Shown here: piece by piece, positions 23,133-34,097 of the stretch
How positions within the stretch are numbered: position 1 is the first letter of the stretch
Layout: each line of letters begins with the position of its first letter
Assembly (NCBI GenBank): GCA_023213395.1
Contig: CM041465.1
Coordinates: forward strand, 16,988,001 to 17,052,000
From: Cycas panzhihuaensis
Taxonomy: Eukaryota > Cycadophyta
Direction of reading: 5' to 3'
Length of the DNA stretch: 64,000 nt
Notes under the pieces: model-generated
The model's database searches: none
What the model was told of the DNA's origin: nothing
What the model saw: only the letters and a program-made list of their open reading frames with translations
Program-made: the position numbers and the translations under genes

Positions 23133-24300
23133 CTAGGCATAAAATCTTCTTAAGTATTGAGAATTCATAGGCCTCTTAAACTCTAATCCTTCCAATGTTA
23201 AAATCTGATGGGCTCCATTAGTTAAACCCTCAATTATCAAGAAAGGTCATGTCCATTTAGGAGAAAACTTATATTGCCTATCATGTAAATACTCTACCTT
23301 TAAAGCTTTATCACTAACATTAAACTTTATGGGTCTAAGCAACCTATCATGGGTGGCTTGGACCCTATCCTTGGATGTCATATTATTCTATGAGGCATGT
23401 AAATGAGTTTCATCTAATTTCTCTAGCTCCAATAGGTAAGCTTCCCTTTGAAATTGTTGATCAATAAACTTCTTCAATAAGACACGTAGAGAAGGAATTT
23501 CAACTTCTAATGGTAAGACAAGTTCAACACCATAAACAAGTGAAAATGGTGTCATACCTATGGTGAATTTGATGGAGATCCTATAGGCCCATAATACTAG
23601 AAATAATTGGCAGTACCAATTCTTGTGAGAAGTAGTGACTATCTTAGCCAAAATCTTAGTTAAGATCTTATTGAATGCTTCCACCTTACCATGTGCTTGA
23701 GGATGATATGGGACAGATACTCTATGGGTGACACAAAACTTATTACATAGCACACTAGCATGGGGATTATAATACGAGGTTTTGTTATCAATAATAATAA
23801 CATTGGGTATCCCAAATGTACAAATAATATGTTGAAATATAAAGGTAGTCATGATCTTTCTAATAGCGAAAATTAGTGGGATTACTTTGCTCTATTTTAT
23901 AAAATATTCAGACATGGTTAGGATAAACTTATACCCATTTCAAGATGCTGGAAAGATCTACCCAATGAGGTTGAGACCCCATTGGAAGAAGGGCTAAGGT
24001 GAAACTATTGATTTCATTTCCTGTGCAGGTTGATGTATTAAAGTTGCATGGGACTAGAATTTCTGGCACTTTTGAACATAAGAGTGGGTGTCTTTAAATA
24101 AGTTTGGCTAATAATAACCCATACAAAGAATATATTAGGCCATCAATCGACCACCAAAGTGCCCACCACATATCCCTTCATAGGATTCTATCAAGGCAAC
24201 TAAGGACTCATTGGGTGAAAGACATCTTAGTAGAACCCCATGAAAAGAATACTTATACAGCACATCATTAAGCAAAAGGTATTGCCTAGCAATAGTGTAA
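23133..24300 (-). pseudogene. Ty3/gypsy integrase of E4
   Basis: Reading down the minus strand: ARQYLLLNDVLYKYSFHGVL, a degraded zinc-binding region (SYEGICGGHFGG, CMGYY.PNLFKDTHSYV), then the core YKFILTMSEYFIK.SKVIPL, TFGIPNVIIIDNKTSYYN and VPYHPQAHGKVEAFNKILTK. The C-terminal text reads IGMTPFSLVYGVELVLPLEV and VEYLHDRQYKFSPKW, with the stop at 23,133-23,135. The piece 23,852-23,388 is open. Catalytic positions: Glu in place of the first Asp (23,907-23,909), second Asp kept (IIDNK), Glu kept (KVEAF). It is less decayed than E3 integrase. Confidence 0.9.
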
Positions 24301-25800
24301 ATTCATCTTCTCTTCTTTAAAGTAACAAGAGAAGGGAAGGATTGATCATGCAAGTAGAGTCTAATCTCCTCATACCATGGATCATCAAAAGGGATGCCTT
24401 GGATATGGAAGATATGTTTGTTTGGGAGGGAATCATTAATGGCTTGGCTAGTAGGATTGGGAGGAGAAGCATTAGTTATGATCTTTAGAACAATCATATC
24501 TTTCTTAGACTTTCTATTGATCACCTACAAATCAAATTCTTGAAGTAATAAAGACCACTTACTTAATCAACTAGTAAGGTTGGACTTGGTAATTAGATAC
24601 CTTATAGGATCTGATTGGACAATGAGGTGGACCCTATTTCTAAGGAGGTAGTGGCAAAGCTTCTTAGTAGCAAAAACTAAAGTAAGGTACTCTTTCTCAA
24701 GAAGAGGACAATAAATCTTGCCACTAGGAGGGTCTTGATAATGAAATATATATCCCTTTCTCTACTAAATTATCCTCTTATGCTAGCATCCCTGCTAATG
24801 ATTCCTCAATAGTTGAAATGTATAAAATGAATAGCTTATCAAACCTTGGTAGGACAAGAACTGGAGTAGAAACTAAGGCTTACTTTAGCTTATCAAGGGA
24901 CTCTTGAACTTGTGTGGAGTCCATTGTAATTTGACATAATTCTTCAAAAGATTAGTGATGGGCTTAGCATCTAAGGTGAAATCAGTAATGAAATGTCTTA
25001 GAAAACCAAGCCTACCTAGAAAAGACTTGATCTATTTTTTAGTCTTGGAAGGATGCATTCGAATAATAGCCTTAATTTTTTTGGGATCAATTCTAAACCC
25101 ATCTTGAGAAATAATGTTTCCCAATATCTTCCATAATATAATGAAAAAAGCACATTTGGAAGGGTTTAAACACAAGCAATACTTTTTATACCTTTTAAAA
25201 ATAGCTCTTAGGTCACGCAAATGATCAAATCTCTTACGTGAAAGGGTGAGCATTTCATCTAGATAAATGATAATAATATTACCAATCAAATCATGGAAAA
25301 TGTGGACCATATTCATTTAATACATTGCACCAGCATTCTTTAATCTGAATGGCATGACTTTATAAACAAAGGAGCCCCAAGGAGTAGTAAAAGTAGTCTT
25401 ATGATGGTCACAAGGTCTAATAGAAATCTGATTGTATCCTAAAAAGCCATCCATACGAGACATTACCTTGAAACCAACTATTTGATCCTAAATCTAATCA
25501 AGAAAGGGAAGAGAAAAATTGTCTTTGGGACACACATCATTAATGCCATGAATATTGATGCAAATTTAAAACGTACCATTTTTCTTTACTATAGGAACTA
25601 TATTAGAGACCCATTAAGAATAGTTAACACTCTCAATGAATCCAGCTCCTAATAACTTCTTTAGCTCTTGCTTAATGGATAGAGAGAGGTAGGGATGGAT
25701 AGGATGTTGCTTTTTCCATTTAGGTTTTTCACTAGGAATTATAGTAATATTATGTTCAACGATTTATGAGTCAAGGCCTTGCATGTGTTTATAGTCCCAT
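24301..25800 (-). pseudogene. Ty3/gypsy reverse transcriptase and RNase H of E4
   Basis: RT text reads SIKQELKKLLGAGFIESVNYS, ICINIHGINDVCPKDNFSLP, MDGFLGYNQISI, KTTFTTPWGSFVYKVMPFRL and KNAGAMY, then the catalytic IIIYLDEMLTLSRKRFDHL near 25,240-25,280 (YVDD-type box decayed to YLDE). The connection reads SFLGRLGFLRHFITDFTLDAKP. The conventional RNase H follows down to about 24,550, and a tail at 24,524-24,303 is open (INDSLPNKHIFHIQGIPFDD). RT copies element RNA into DNA. Stops are mainly Trp- and Gln-type. Confidence 0.9.
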
Positions 25801-26930
25801 GTGAAAATTGAGTGGAACTCATAGAAGAAGAGATCCCTGAATTAGGTAATCTCTTGGGAAGTACAACTAGATCCCAACTTTATAATTCTAAGGGTACCCT
25901 CTATCTTTAGATCTAGATCAATGGTTTGGTCCATGAGAATTACATTTCCTTCCTCAAAATGAGGAAAGATAGGTTCAATTGAAAAAATAGACTCCTGGGG
26001 TTAAGAATGATCAATTATAACTTTAGAAAATCCTAATTTATGATGTCCATAAGGGAATCTAAGAGATGTTCCTACTAAATGCTCAATGATTACTTCATCT
26101 CAAAAAGATCAAGGTCAAAGATGTCAATGAGGCAAAGGTTTTTAGATTGAGAAGTAGAAATAGAGAAGCGTAAAAGGTAAAGGAAGACCAACCAAAGAGT
26201 TTAGAGTGGGCACAAACTCTATGATTGATGAAACTTGAGAAAAGAGACTAGGCCTATCTATGAACTCTTAAATCAAAGAAAAAACTTGTTTAAACTCTTG
26301 ATTATCTATGTTGTAATCATGGTGGGACCTAGATATCAGGACAAGTGAAGATGATCCACACGAGGACAAGAAGGGAAAGAGATAGTAGAAATGGAATTAA
26401 TTTCCCATACTATAGTTGAGATTCCATAACTATTTTGACCTGTATCAAGTGAATCAGTATCTTCACCATCTAACTTTAAGTCTGGGTGTTGATGCAACAA
26501 CATCTTCCTCTTATGCCTATTTAACCATGTCTTAAAGAAATGAGAGTGAGAGAATGATGGGGAAGCATCAACACATAAATCATATATAGTCAAAGTTGAA
26601 GAAGTAGCCAATGAGGAACTAGTAATAGGAGGAACCATAGTATTTATACCTAGAGGCAAGCATAAAATCTAAAAAAAGTGATACTAAACTGGAGGAAAGG
26701 TACTTATGTGAATAGGCCTAGTCAGGGTATGCCTGCATGAGGTACAATAGAATAAGAGATTACTTCTTCATCAAGAACAATGGAAGAGGATGAAGCCAAA
26801 GAGAAGTTAGTCAAGTGTGAAGGCATGGGAACTTATGGGGAACTTGACCATAAAGGAACAATCTCAACCAAATCCACATCATTCACTTTTATGTGAGTTG
26901 AAGGGGCTTTGATAGCAAAGTATTACCCTA
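25801..26930 (-). pseudogene. PR-RT linker of E4 polyprotein
   Basis: A low-complexity spacer with Ser/Pro/acidic text, for example SSSLATSSTLTIYDLCVDASP, LNRHKRKMLLHQHPDLKLDGED and SISTISFPSCPRVDHLHLS (26,659-26,336). It lines up with E5 10,720-11,720 (HDKKMLLYQHLDLTLDDEDT), where the protein is better preserved. No enzyme motif is present. It is placed between protease and RT by order and by comparison with E3 and E5. Confidence 0.68.
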
Positions 26931-27430
26931 AACCAAGTGACTAAAAGAAAGACTCTACTAAGTTAGAAGATTCACCTAGTTTAGACAAAGTCTCAATGAG
27001 AAGGATTGATTGCTTAATAAGTTTTGGCTTACATTTAATGATTTTGAGTTGTCCCTCATGGATGATCCTGAGTTCACCAAAGAGGGATGAATAAACTGCT
27101 AACATTTGGGTAATCCAAGCTCTGCCCAAGAGAATGTTATATTCTAGATCTAAGTTACTGATAGTAAGCTTAGTAAGCACTATCTTTTCTTCTAATGTGA
27201 GGGGAAGAGTTACTTGATCCAAGGGCACCTTTTAATTTTTATTAGACCCTTGGCACATCCATTCGCATGGATCAAAGACAAAAATCTCTAAATCCTTAAC
27301 AAGACAAAGAGGAATTCAATTGATAAATGATCCATTTTCAATGATAACCCACTTGGTATTAATATCATCCTTGATGATCTCAATGTAAAATAGAGGAATA
27401 TCATTTAGTATATGGGCAGAATAAGTAGAC
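26931..27430 (-). pseudogene. Ty3/gypsy aspartic protease of E4
   Basis: The minus strand reads WVIIENGSFINWIPLCLVKD, then VPLDQVTLPLTLEEKIVLTK, LDLEYNILLGRAWITQM and LFGELRIIHEGQLKIIKC. The active-site block is IIENGS where VDNGSS is expected, so the catalytic Asp is now Glu. The LLG block is intact. Open frames at 27,504-27,316 and 27,228-26,941 belong here. Confidence 0.82.
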
Positions 27431-29400
27431 AAGGCAACCAAATCAAAAATAAGTATAGAAGTAGGTGAGCACACTACCGCAGAGACTCTTAATGCATCAA
27501 ACAAAAGTTGTTATTACTCAAGGTAACATTTCAACAAATTGGTGACTAATAGACCAGCTGGAATGGGATTTAACTCTTCTACCAAAGAGAAAGATCCATC
27601 TTTTATACTAAAAGGAGTGGACCTAAACCTGATGGGATGTGGGGGTACTAGAGGTAAAGAGTCATGATTCCTTACCATCAAATCATCAGATGATTTAGAT
27701 GGACCTATACTCTTTGTAGTCTCCACTATGTTTATGATTCACTTGGTGTCACCACCTTTAGGAGGTGGGAAAGACTGATTGGTGTTTCTTTTTATTGAAG
27801 CATTTGTGGGAGTGGTAGTCTCTTTCAATAAATTAGAGCTTGAAGGTTCATCTTTATCATCTTGTATCTGCTTCTTCTTGCCTTTATCATCTTTACTAGT
27901 TTTCTTGCCATGTTAAGGCAATAGATCCTTGTGGATCATTTGGTCTTGCAGTGACTTGAAAGAATGGTTTACTTGAGTATTTGTGTTATGAGTTGTATTT
28001 TGAATAGTTTGACACTCACTCCTAGCATGTGCATCAGTTTGATAATAAGAGCACCATTTTATCTTTCTAGATGGAGGAGGAGGTGGGGGAGGAGCTTGTT
28101 TCTTCCTTCCCTTGGTCAGGTGAATGACTTTGGTCTCTTGTGAGGGTTGAGCTAGATATGGACCATCAACACATAATTTAATATTGATCACACACTCAAA
28201 TGATCTAATTAAAGAAGTAAGATGATCGTATGTAGGCTCAGGATGGGTAGCCTCCATAGGATGAACTAGTTCTTTAGAAGGCATAGTTTTCCCAACCTTC
28301 TTGATACGTGCCTATATTTTGAATATATCTAAAGCCAAACAATGATCAACTACTTCCTAGTACATTTAAGGACCAAGTTTTAAAACTCCTAAATTCACAT
28401 GGAGCCTCAACACATTTGTAAATAGATCAAATAACAAACTAGGATCAAGGTGTGAATGGTAAGCATGGACTTGGTCTTAAAATCTCCTAACAAAATCCCT
28501 TAAAGTCTCATTATTATTTTGTTTAATTGCTAAGAAGGATTTGATGCCTAATTTAAATAGTCTTGCTACTTCAAAATAGTTGATAAAGGAGGCAACTAAT
28601 TATTAAAATGAGAGAATGGAGGCTGAAGGGAGGTAATAAAACCGCTTCAAGGAATTTCCTTGAAGTGATTTTAGAAATAGGTGTATCATAACATAGTCAT
28701 ATGGTATAAAATATATACAAGAAAGTGCAAATACCTATATATGGAAGGTGGGGTCTTGAGAAGAGTCACTAGAAAATTTAGGTAACTCGAGAAGGAATAG
28801 GGACATAGGTGACAATAAGACCTCACATGGGAAGGGAGACTTCATATAATCTAGGAAGGGCCTCCTTGGCCTCAACATAATAGGATGTTGAGGTAAGGAT
28901 AACATATGAGGAATAGATGAATGAATGGGTTGTTAAGATCATAATTTTTATTGTGAAATATCATGAGATTGAAAAGTAGAAGGGGGAATAAACCACACTA
29001 CAGGGTTAACCACATAGTTAGTTTGAGGTATAAGGTCTTGTGGGAAGCTTGAGTTAAAAGTGTAGAAGGGATTAGATTGTGAGGTAGATCTAAGAATATG
29101 TGAAGAGGAAGTGGGATTAGAAATCATCAAAGGTTATGATTATCCTGCCAAAGTGTGTGGATGAGTTGAATAAATGTGAGAAACATGTTGTGGTGAGGAA
29201 ATCACATTAGACACTCTAAGTAATAGTGAACAAGGTCTAACACCATGGGACCTAGTGGTATGTGATGCATAAGGGGGTACTTGAGTGGTAGAAAAAATGA
29301 GATGTGAAGAGTTAATCCTAGTGGAGTAAGAGTGAATCGATCGTAAACTAGGTGAGGCCACAACCACTTGACTAGAAATGGATGTGCTCATGGCACTAGG
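27431..29400 (-). pseudogene. Ty3/gypsy gag of E4
   Basis: Gag would form the particle that packages element RNA. The N-terminal part is Ser/Pro/His-rich (29,391-29,140; 29,130-28,948). The capsid-like core reads FPCEVLLSPMSLFLLELPKF, SSDSSQDPTF, IPYDYVMIHLFLKSLQG, RDFVRRF.DQVHAYHSHLDP and SLLFDLFTNVL. Next come LAQPSQETKVIHLTKGRKK and a Pro run, followed by a zinc knuckle WCSYYQTDAHARSEC (C-x2-Y-x4-H-x4-C, its first His changed to Tyr) near 28,030-28,075. The C-terminal part includes SSDDLMVRNHDSLPLVPPHP (27,726-27,514). Close similarity to E5 gag shows they are the same family. Confidence 0.88.
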
Positions 29401-30138
29401 GATGTCATGACCAACAATGGTGGAATCACCACCATGAGCATGAGGTATAGAATAGAAATAATAAATTAGAACTTGTTACTTAGGAACAGATTAATGAGGT
29501 TATGAATGTGTCAATTTGCAGTCATCAACTTCCTCCATAAGTGGGGAATGAGGTCATGACATAGGTCTTTATGAAGGAAGATGAGAAGGGTGAGGAGACC
29601 ATATGGCATTAGGTGGGGGTTCTACCTTAATTGACTCATAGTCTTCACCAAAGAGATTGATTTGAGTATATTGTAGTAGAGATAACATGGTATAAGTCTC
29701 CAGATAAAATCGGTCAAGGCAACTAAGCATGCGTAGTGGGGTAGGGATCCTAGTAAGAATGATCTCAAGGAAAGATGGATGTAACTAACACAAAGGTGGT
29801 TCTTCTTTTGTGAATGAAGGATCCACAAAAGAAGAACCACCAAGATACTGAGAAGGTTCTACATATCCCAGCTCCACCGATATATTGTATAGTTGGGTTG
29901 AATCTTTGAGAGGGTAAATATATGTGTCATGTACTTGAAGTTCTAAAGATTCAACATAAAATGATAAAACATCATGGCCAAAGTGTGAAGGCTACACTTG
30001 AGAATCAGGCAAAAGGCCTTGAAGTCTCGATGAGTGCTTAGGTATAGGTGTTATTGTTTCCATAGTTTTACTTGAGGATAAATGGTGGTTCCCCAGTAAG
30101 GTCGCTACAAAGATGGTTGGGTTCTTGGGGGTTCTTAG
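29401..30138 (-). other. E4 5' leader / gag N-terminal region
   Basis: It lies between the primer-binding site and recognisable gag. Degraded Ser/Leu-rich text (29,843-29,622) may be the start of gag, but no trustworthy start codon can be chosen. It holds a perfect 18-bp inverted repeat (29,795-29,841) listed separately. E5 lacks this region entirely. Confidence 0.5.
29795..29841. repeat. Perfect 18-bp inverted repeat with 11-nt loop
   Basis: The left arm ggtggttcttcttttgtg (29,795-29,812) is matched exactly by the right arm cacaaaagaagaaccacc (29,824-29,841), with loop aatgaaggatc. A perfect hairpin inside a heavily mutated element is unusual; see findings. Confidence 0.9.
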
Positions 30139-30162
30139 GTTCGATCCCCAACAAGGTCACCT
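30139..30162 (-). other. Primer-binding site of E4
   Basis: The minus strand reads aggtgaccttgttggggatc then gaacc immediately inside the 5' LTR. This resembles the TGGCGACTC..TGGGGA primer-binding sequence of many Tat/Ogre elements, which pairs with the 3' end of a host tRNA. A related second copy at 30,091-30,120 (tagcgaccttactggggaac on the minus strand) is embedded in a ~55-bp tandem duplication. Confidence 0.65.
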
Positions 30163-32537
30163 AAAAGATGGTTGCATGCCTAGGAGGGACCTAAATTTAA
30201 TATCTCTCAATTCCTTTTATAATTAATATTGGAAGATACAAAGCTCAGGAATACCTAAGGGACCATCTTTGCCCAACTCCTAAGGAGGAGTCTTTGTCTA
30301 GTAGTGCCGCCTACCTAAGTGTGAGTGGATATGATAAAAGGTGTGGATGTAAAATGGGGTGATAGAATTTACTAACCTACATGACTTTAAGAATGAGTTC
30401 TAAGTTTAGATTTGCACTTATAATATCTTCAATGTCCTTCTTAGGGATCCTTCTCATGCAATTCTTTTAGCCTTTTAAGTTCTACTAGGATGTGGGAGAA
30501 GGTAAGCTAATGGAAAGTTAGTTTGTCTTGTTCTAGTTTCTTACCTTGGTTTGTACTCACTTTGTTTATTTTTCTTTTCTTTTCTATTATCTTTTCTCTT
30601 TTCTAGATTTTTTTTATATGATTGCAAAGATATAAAGCCAAGAGAGCAAGATAATGCAACTAGAGAAACTACAAGATCAAACTCACATAAACTTTTTTAT
30701 TTTATTTTTAAATTTTTATCAAAAGTAAATAAACTAGAGATAATGTATGTAAGTTCTTTCTTTTTTTTTAGTGTTTCTTTTTAAATGAAATATATGCATG
30801 CAACTATATAAAAGGGATTTCCTATATGTAATGTACACATTTTACTTCAAAAGAGATCAAGCTACTCAAAATCTAAAATTCACTATATGATCTTTATGTA
30901 AATTTCATTTAAAAGAGACCAATTAACATGCAAAACTAGCTAATATACTTCAACCTTGATGCATGCAACCAATTCTCTTTAAAAAATAATAAATAATACA
31001 CAAAAAAGAGAGATTCTTCAAAGAAACTACTACTATTTTTTGATAATTTTTAGACCTATGAGATGATGGACAAATCACAAATATGAACAACAATCATTCA
31101 CACAAAACTAGTCTCCAAAGGTTCTATCATAATTGGAGTAGTAAGAGCTCTAGAAAGATCCTTAAACCCATTGCAATACTAAAAATTAGAAATATTTTAA
31201 TCAAACAACATTCTCAGCTTTTTATTCTCAAGGTAAGAAAGCTAACTTGAAAATAAAAGTTCATGCAATCACAGGAACATGTAATAATTTATTTCCTATT
31301 GTGAAGAATACCTTACAATGGAAGTTTTCTTTTCAATTAACCAACTTTCCCACAAACTTTCCTTTAAAGTAAAATTAAAGAAGGAAGAACAACACTCAAA
31401 ATAGGCCAAACTAGAGCCAAACAATGACAAAAGAGAATGATAATCCAATTAAAATATAAACTGTTATAACAAAGTGAGAAGGAATAACTAGATGTATAGT
31501 GGAGAGATGACCATCCTCTACCTTAGTTTACCCTTAAGGAACCCCACAAAGGGCTAGCCTTTTAGTGTATATTTTAATATCAAAAACCAAAATAAGAATA
31601 CTACAGTAATTAGCTAATGAAAAAAAATGTTTCTAAGCTAAAATCACCTTCAAAGAATTGTGAAACAAGCTAAGAATGCAACAGGAAAGATCTTACCAGA
31701 TTAGAAGAAGTTTGAAGCAAAAATTTAATGAAGATCTAAGAAAATAGAAGCTTAGACCATTAACAATCGAATAATAGCAATACAACAACAAAGATTCTTC
31801 AAGATTTCACCAAGTAGTCTTCAAGAAATCAAAATTTTCAACCTCACAGCAATAGTCCTCAAGAAATCTCTAAAAACTTCAAAAAATCTCATAAAACTAG
31901 AGTTAAATCACTTATAACTTCAACTTTCAACTAACAAAGACTCTAGATCACTTATGATATTGAAAGAATCAAATCCCACTGAATCTGGGGTGGTGACATA
32001 TAAAATTTTACCACACTAGCTGAGTTGTTATTTCATGATAGTGAAAAATGTGACCAGTTACATTTTTGGTAGCGCCAAAAATGCGATAATAGTGGAGTAA
32101 AAAATTGATTAAAAATAGATATTTAATGAAGATTTAAACATGAAAATGACTTCATCAAGAAGTAAATAAGCCTAAAATTAGGTGAAATGCATTAAGTATG
32201 AGCCCAAAAAGATGATAAACAACAAAATTTTAGGTGAAACCTTAAAAATAAAATGAAAGTAACATACTTTGAAAGAAGAATGAGGCTAAGTTGATCATAA
32301 AAGAAACTTTTGGTGCCATAGTTTACATCATTGGTAGACAGTAGTAAAAATACAAGTCACACTAACATTCATCATATTTCATCAATTAAAATTCATATAT
32401 GAGTTCAAGAAAACATGGCCTAATCTATCAAATATAAACAACATCCATGAATTACCTTCTATAAAACTATATACAACATGTTAGAATTTATTAATACAAG
32501 TTGAATATAAACCAAGAGGCTAGGTTTTGGTGAAACA
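30163..32537 (-). repeat. 5' LTR of gypsy element E4
   Basis: On the minus strand the LTR starts at 32,537 (TGTTTCACCAAAACC) and ends just before the PBS. It is homologous throughout to 14,353-16,709. Landmarks include cccaactcctaaggaggag near 30,275, acacaaaaaagagagattct near 31,000, and accccacaaagggctagcc near 31,540. Its length (~2.4 kb) is within the range for Tat-type elements. The outer end abuts the truncated copia LTR of E7 without a gap. A short plus-strand frame at 30,551-30,784 is not a gene. Confidence 0.85.
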
Positions 32538-32840
32538 TGCTTAATCCATAATTGCTAGAATAAATCAAATCTCTAATAATATGGGTGATGTTAGAAAATA
32601 CTAGGGAGGTACATCCCATGTATAAATAGATTTTAGGGATGTGGGAGACCACCTCAACTTGATGTTAATGGAAAATTTTAAAAATAATAAATTAAAACAT
32701 AAAACTTACCTCATCGGCTGGCGGGCAACTTGAGGTGGCTCAAGGTTAGCTAAAGGTGGCTCAAAGTCAGCTAGTGGTGGCCCACAGCTTTCCGAGGTTC
32801 CTCTCATACATAATTTTATATAATAGAGATTATTCCAACA
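32538..32840 (-). repeat. 3' LTR of copia element E7, outer end truncated
   Basis: It matches the right LTR 40,783-41,085 along its length, with shared blocks gggaggtacatcccatgtat and aaatagattttg/a. The inner end ccaaca is intact. The outer 32 bp (equivalent of 40,751-40,782) are missing exactly where the E4 LTR begins. Inside, a ~23-bp unit (ggtggctcaaggttagct) is repeated about three times near 32,732-32,790, and the same array is in the right LTR. Confidence 0.88.
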
Positions 32841-32854
32841 TTCTCCCCCATAAT
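32841..32854 (-). other. Polypurine tract of E7
   Basis: The minus strand reads attatgggggagaa directly before the LTR start TGTTGGAATAATC. This is the classic position and form of a copia polypurine tract. The end of RNase H overlaps it (residues NGHYGGEC). Confidence 0.85.
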
Positions 32855-33491
32855 GTCCATTATGTAAAACTCTAAATTTGTCTCCAAATTTATGGAACTT
32901 GATTCTTCCTAATGGCTTTCTGAAGATATTAATTATTTAGTCTTCTATATTATAATATACCAACTCAATCTCACCTACTTGGACTAATTCCTAAATAAAG
33001 TAATGTTAAGTTTCAATGTGCTTAGTTCTATCATAAAAGACTGTATTCCAAGTAATCTGAATGGTGCTTTGATTGTCACACTAAATCTTGGTTGGTCCTT
33101 TTTATTCCAATTAAAAATCTTAAAAGAGTCATCATAATCATACTATTTCACATCCCTAAAATTATTATTTTATATGCTGCTTTTATTATAGATAAGGAAA
33201 TTATATTATGTTTCTAGGTGCTCCATACTACAACTACTAAACCTAGACTGAATGTATATCCTGAAGTAGATTTCCTATCATCAATGTCTTCTACCTAATT
33301 TAAGTCTGTATACCTAATCAACCTGAAGTTTAATGATGATTTATAATGCAACCCATATTCTATTATACCCTTTAAGTATCGTAAGATCCTTTTTTATGCT
33401 TACTAATGAGTGGACTTGGGATCTTGCATGAATTTTAAAACTATATTGACCACATGCATAATGTTTGGTCATGTTGATGTTAGATAAATCT
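32850..33491 (-). pseudogene. Ty1/copia RNase H, C-terminal part (E7)
   Basis: The minus strand shows fragments of SVTIKAPF/DNQSTIQ-type text, then TVFYDRTKHIETH, ELVQVGEIELVYYNIEDQI, NIFRKPLGRIKFHKFGDKF and HNGHYGGEC at the element end. The copy is heavily frameshifted. It is split from the rest of pol by the solo LTR inserted at 33,492. In copia elements this domain follows RT and finishes at the polypurine tract, as here. Confidence 0.85.
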
Positions 33492-34097
33492 TATTGGGTA
33501 ATTTAACAACAATGGTTGGAGGCTAAAATTTTGATATGTTGGTAGCGCGAGTTCTCCCCAAACCTTCCTCGAGGGGTTCCAAGGGGCGCAGGAGCCCCCC
33601 TTGGCTAGGGGGTACGAGGAGCCCCCGACCTAAAAATTTAGCACTGAAAGTATATTAAATTATAAAGAGAATTAAGGTCTCTTCTTAAAAATACCTTAGA
33701 TTCTATGGTCAATATTTATGCCTTGGATGACCCTCTCATGTAGCCTAATTTAGGGCATTTTTCATTATGTGTTGATAGTATTCAATGTACTGTGAGGATT
33801 TTGGTGACTAGTTGTTGTTGTTGTCAGTACTTTGCTATAGGATCATGTACATTTTCTCCATTCTATGATAATAAAGATCGATACATTTCCTGTATGGATG
33901 TTTCCCTAGCACACTGTTAGGGTTTTACCATGTTATATCGAGTGTATTTATTGTGCTTGGCTTTCTTGTTCAGTTTATTATTTTATCTTTGGTTTAAGAA
34001 CTTGCATGTAATTTTTAGTTTTGATTTTTGTAACTAGTTGCAAGAATAGTTTAGATCTTGGTGGAGGTTTAAGGGTTTAGATCTTGTCTTCACAACA
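33492..34097 (+). mobile_element. Solo LTR of the E1 copia family (E2), nested in E7
   Basis: It matches the E1 LTR at 665-1277 from tattgggtaa to cacaaca in the same internal order, including ggttggaggctaaaatttt, the ccttggatgaccctctcatg block and ttagggttttaccatgttat. There is no internal region. The flanking bases are aatct (33,487-33,491) and aattt (34,098-34,102), a 5-bp target-site duplication with one C/T change. A solo LTR with a target duplication arises when the two LTRs of an inserted element recombine and remove its interior. Confidence 0.92.
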
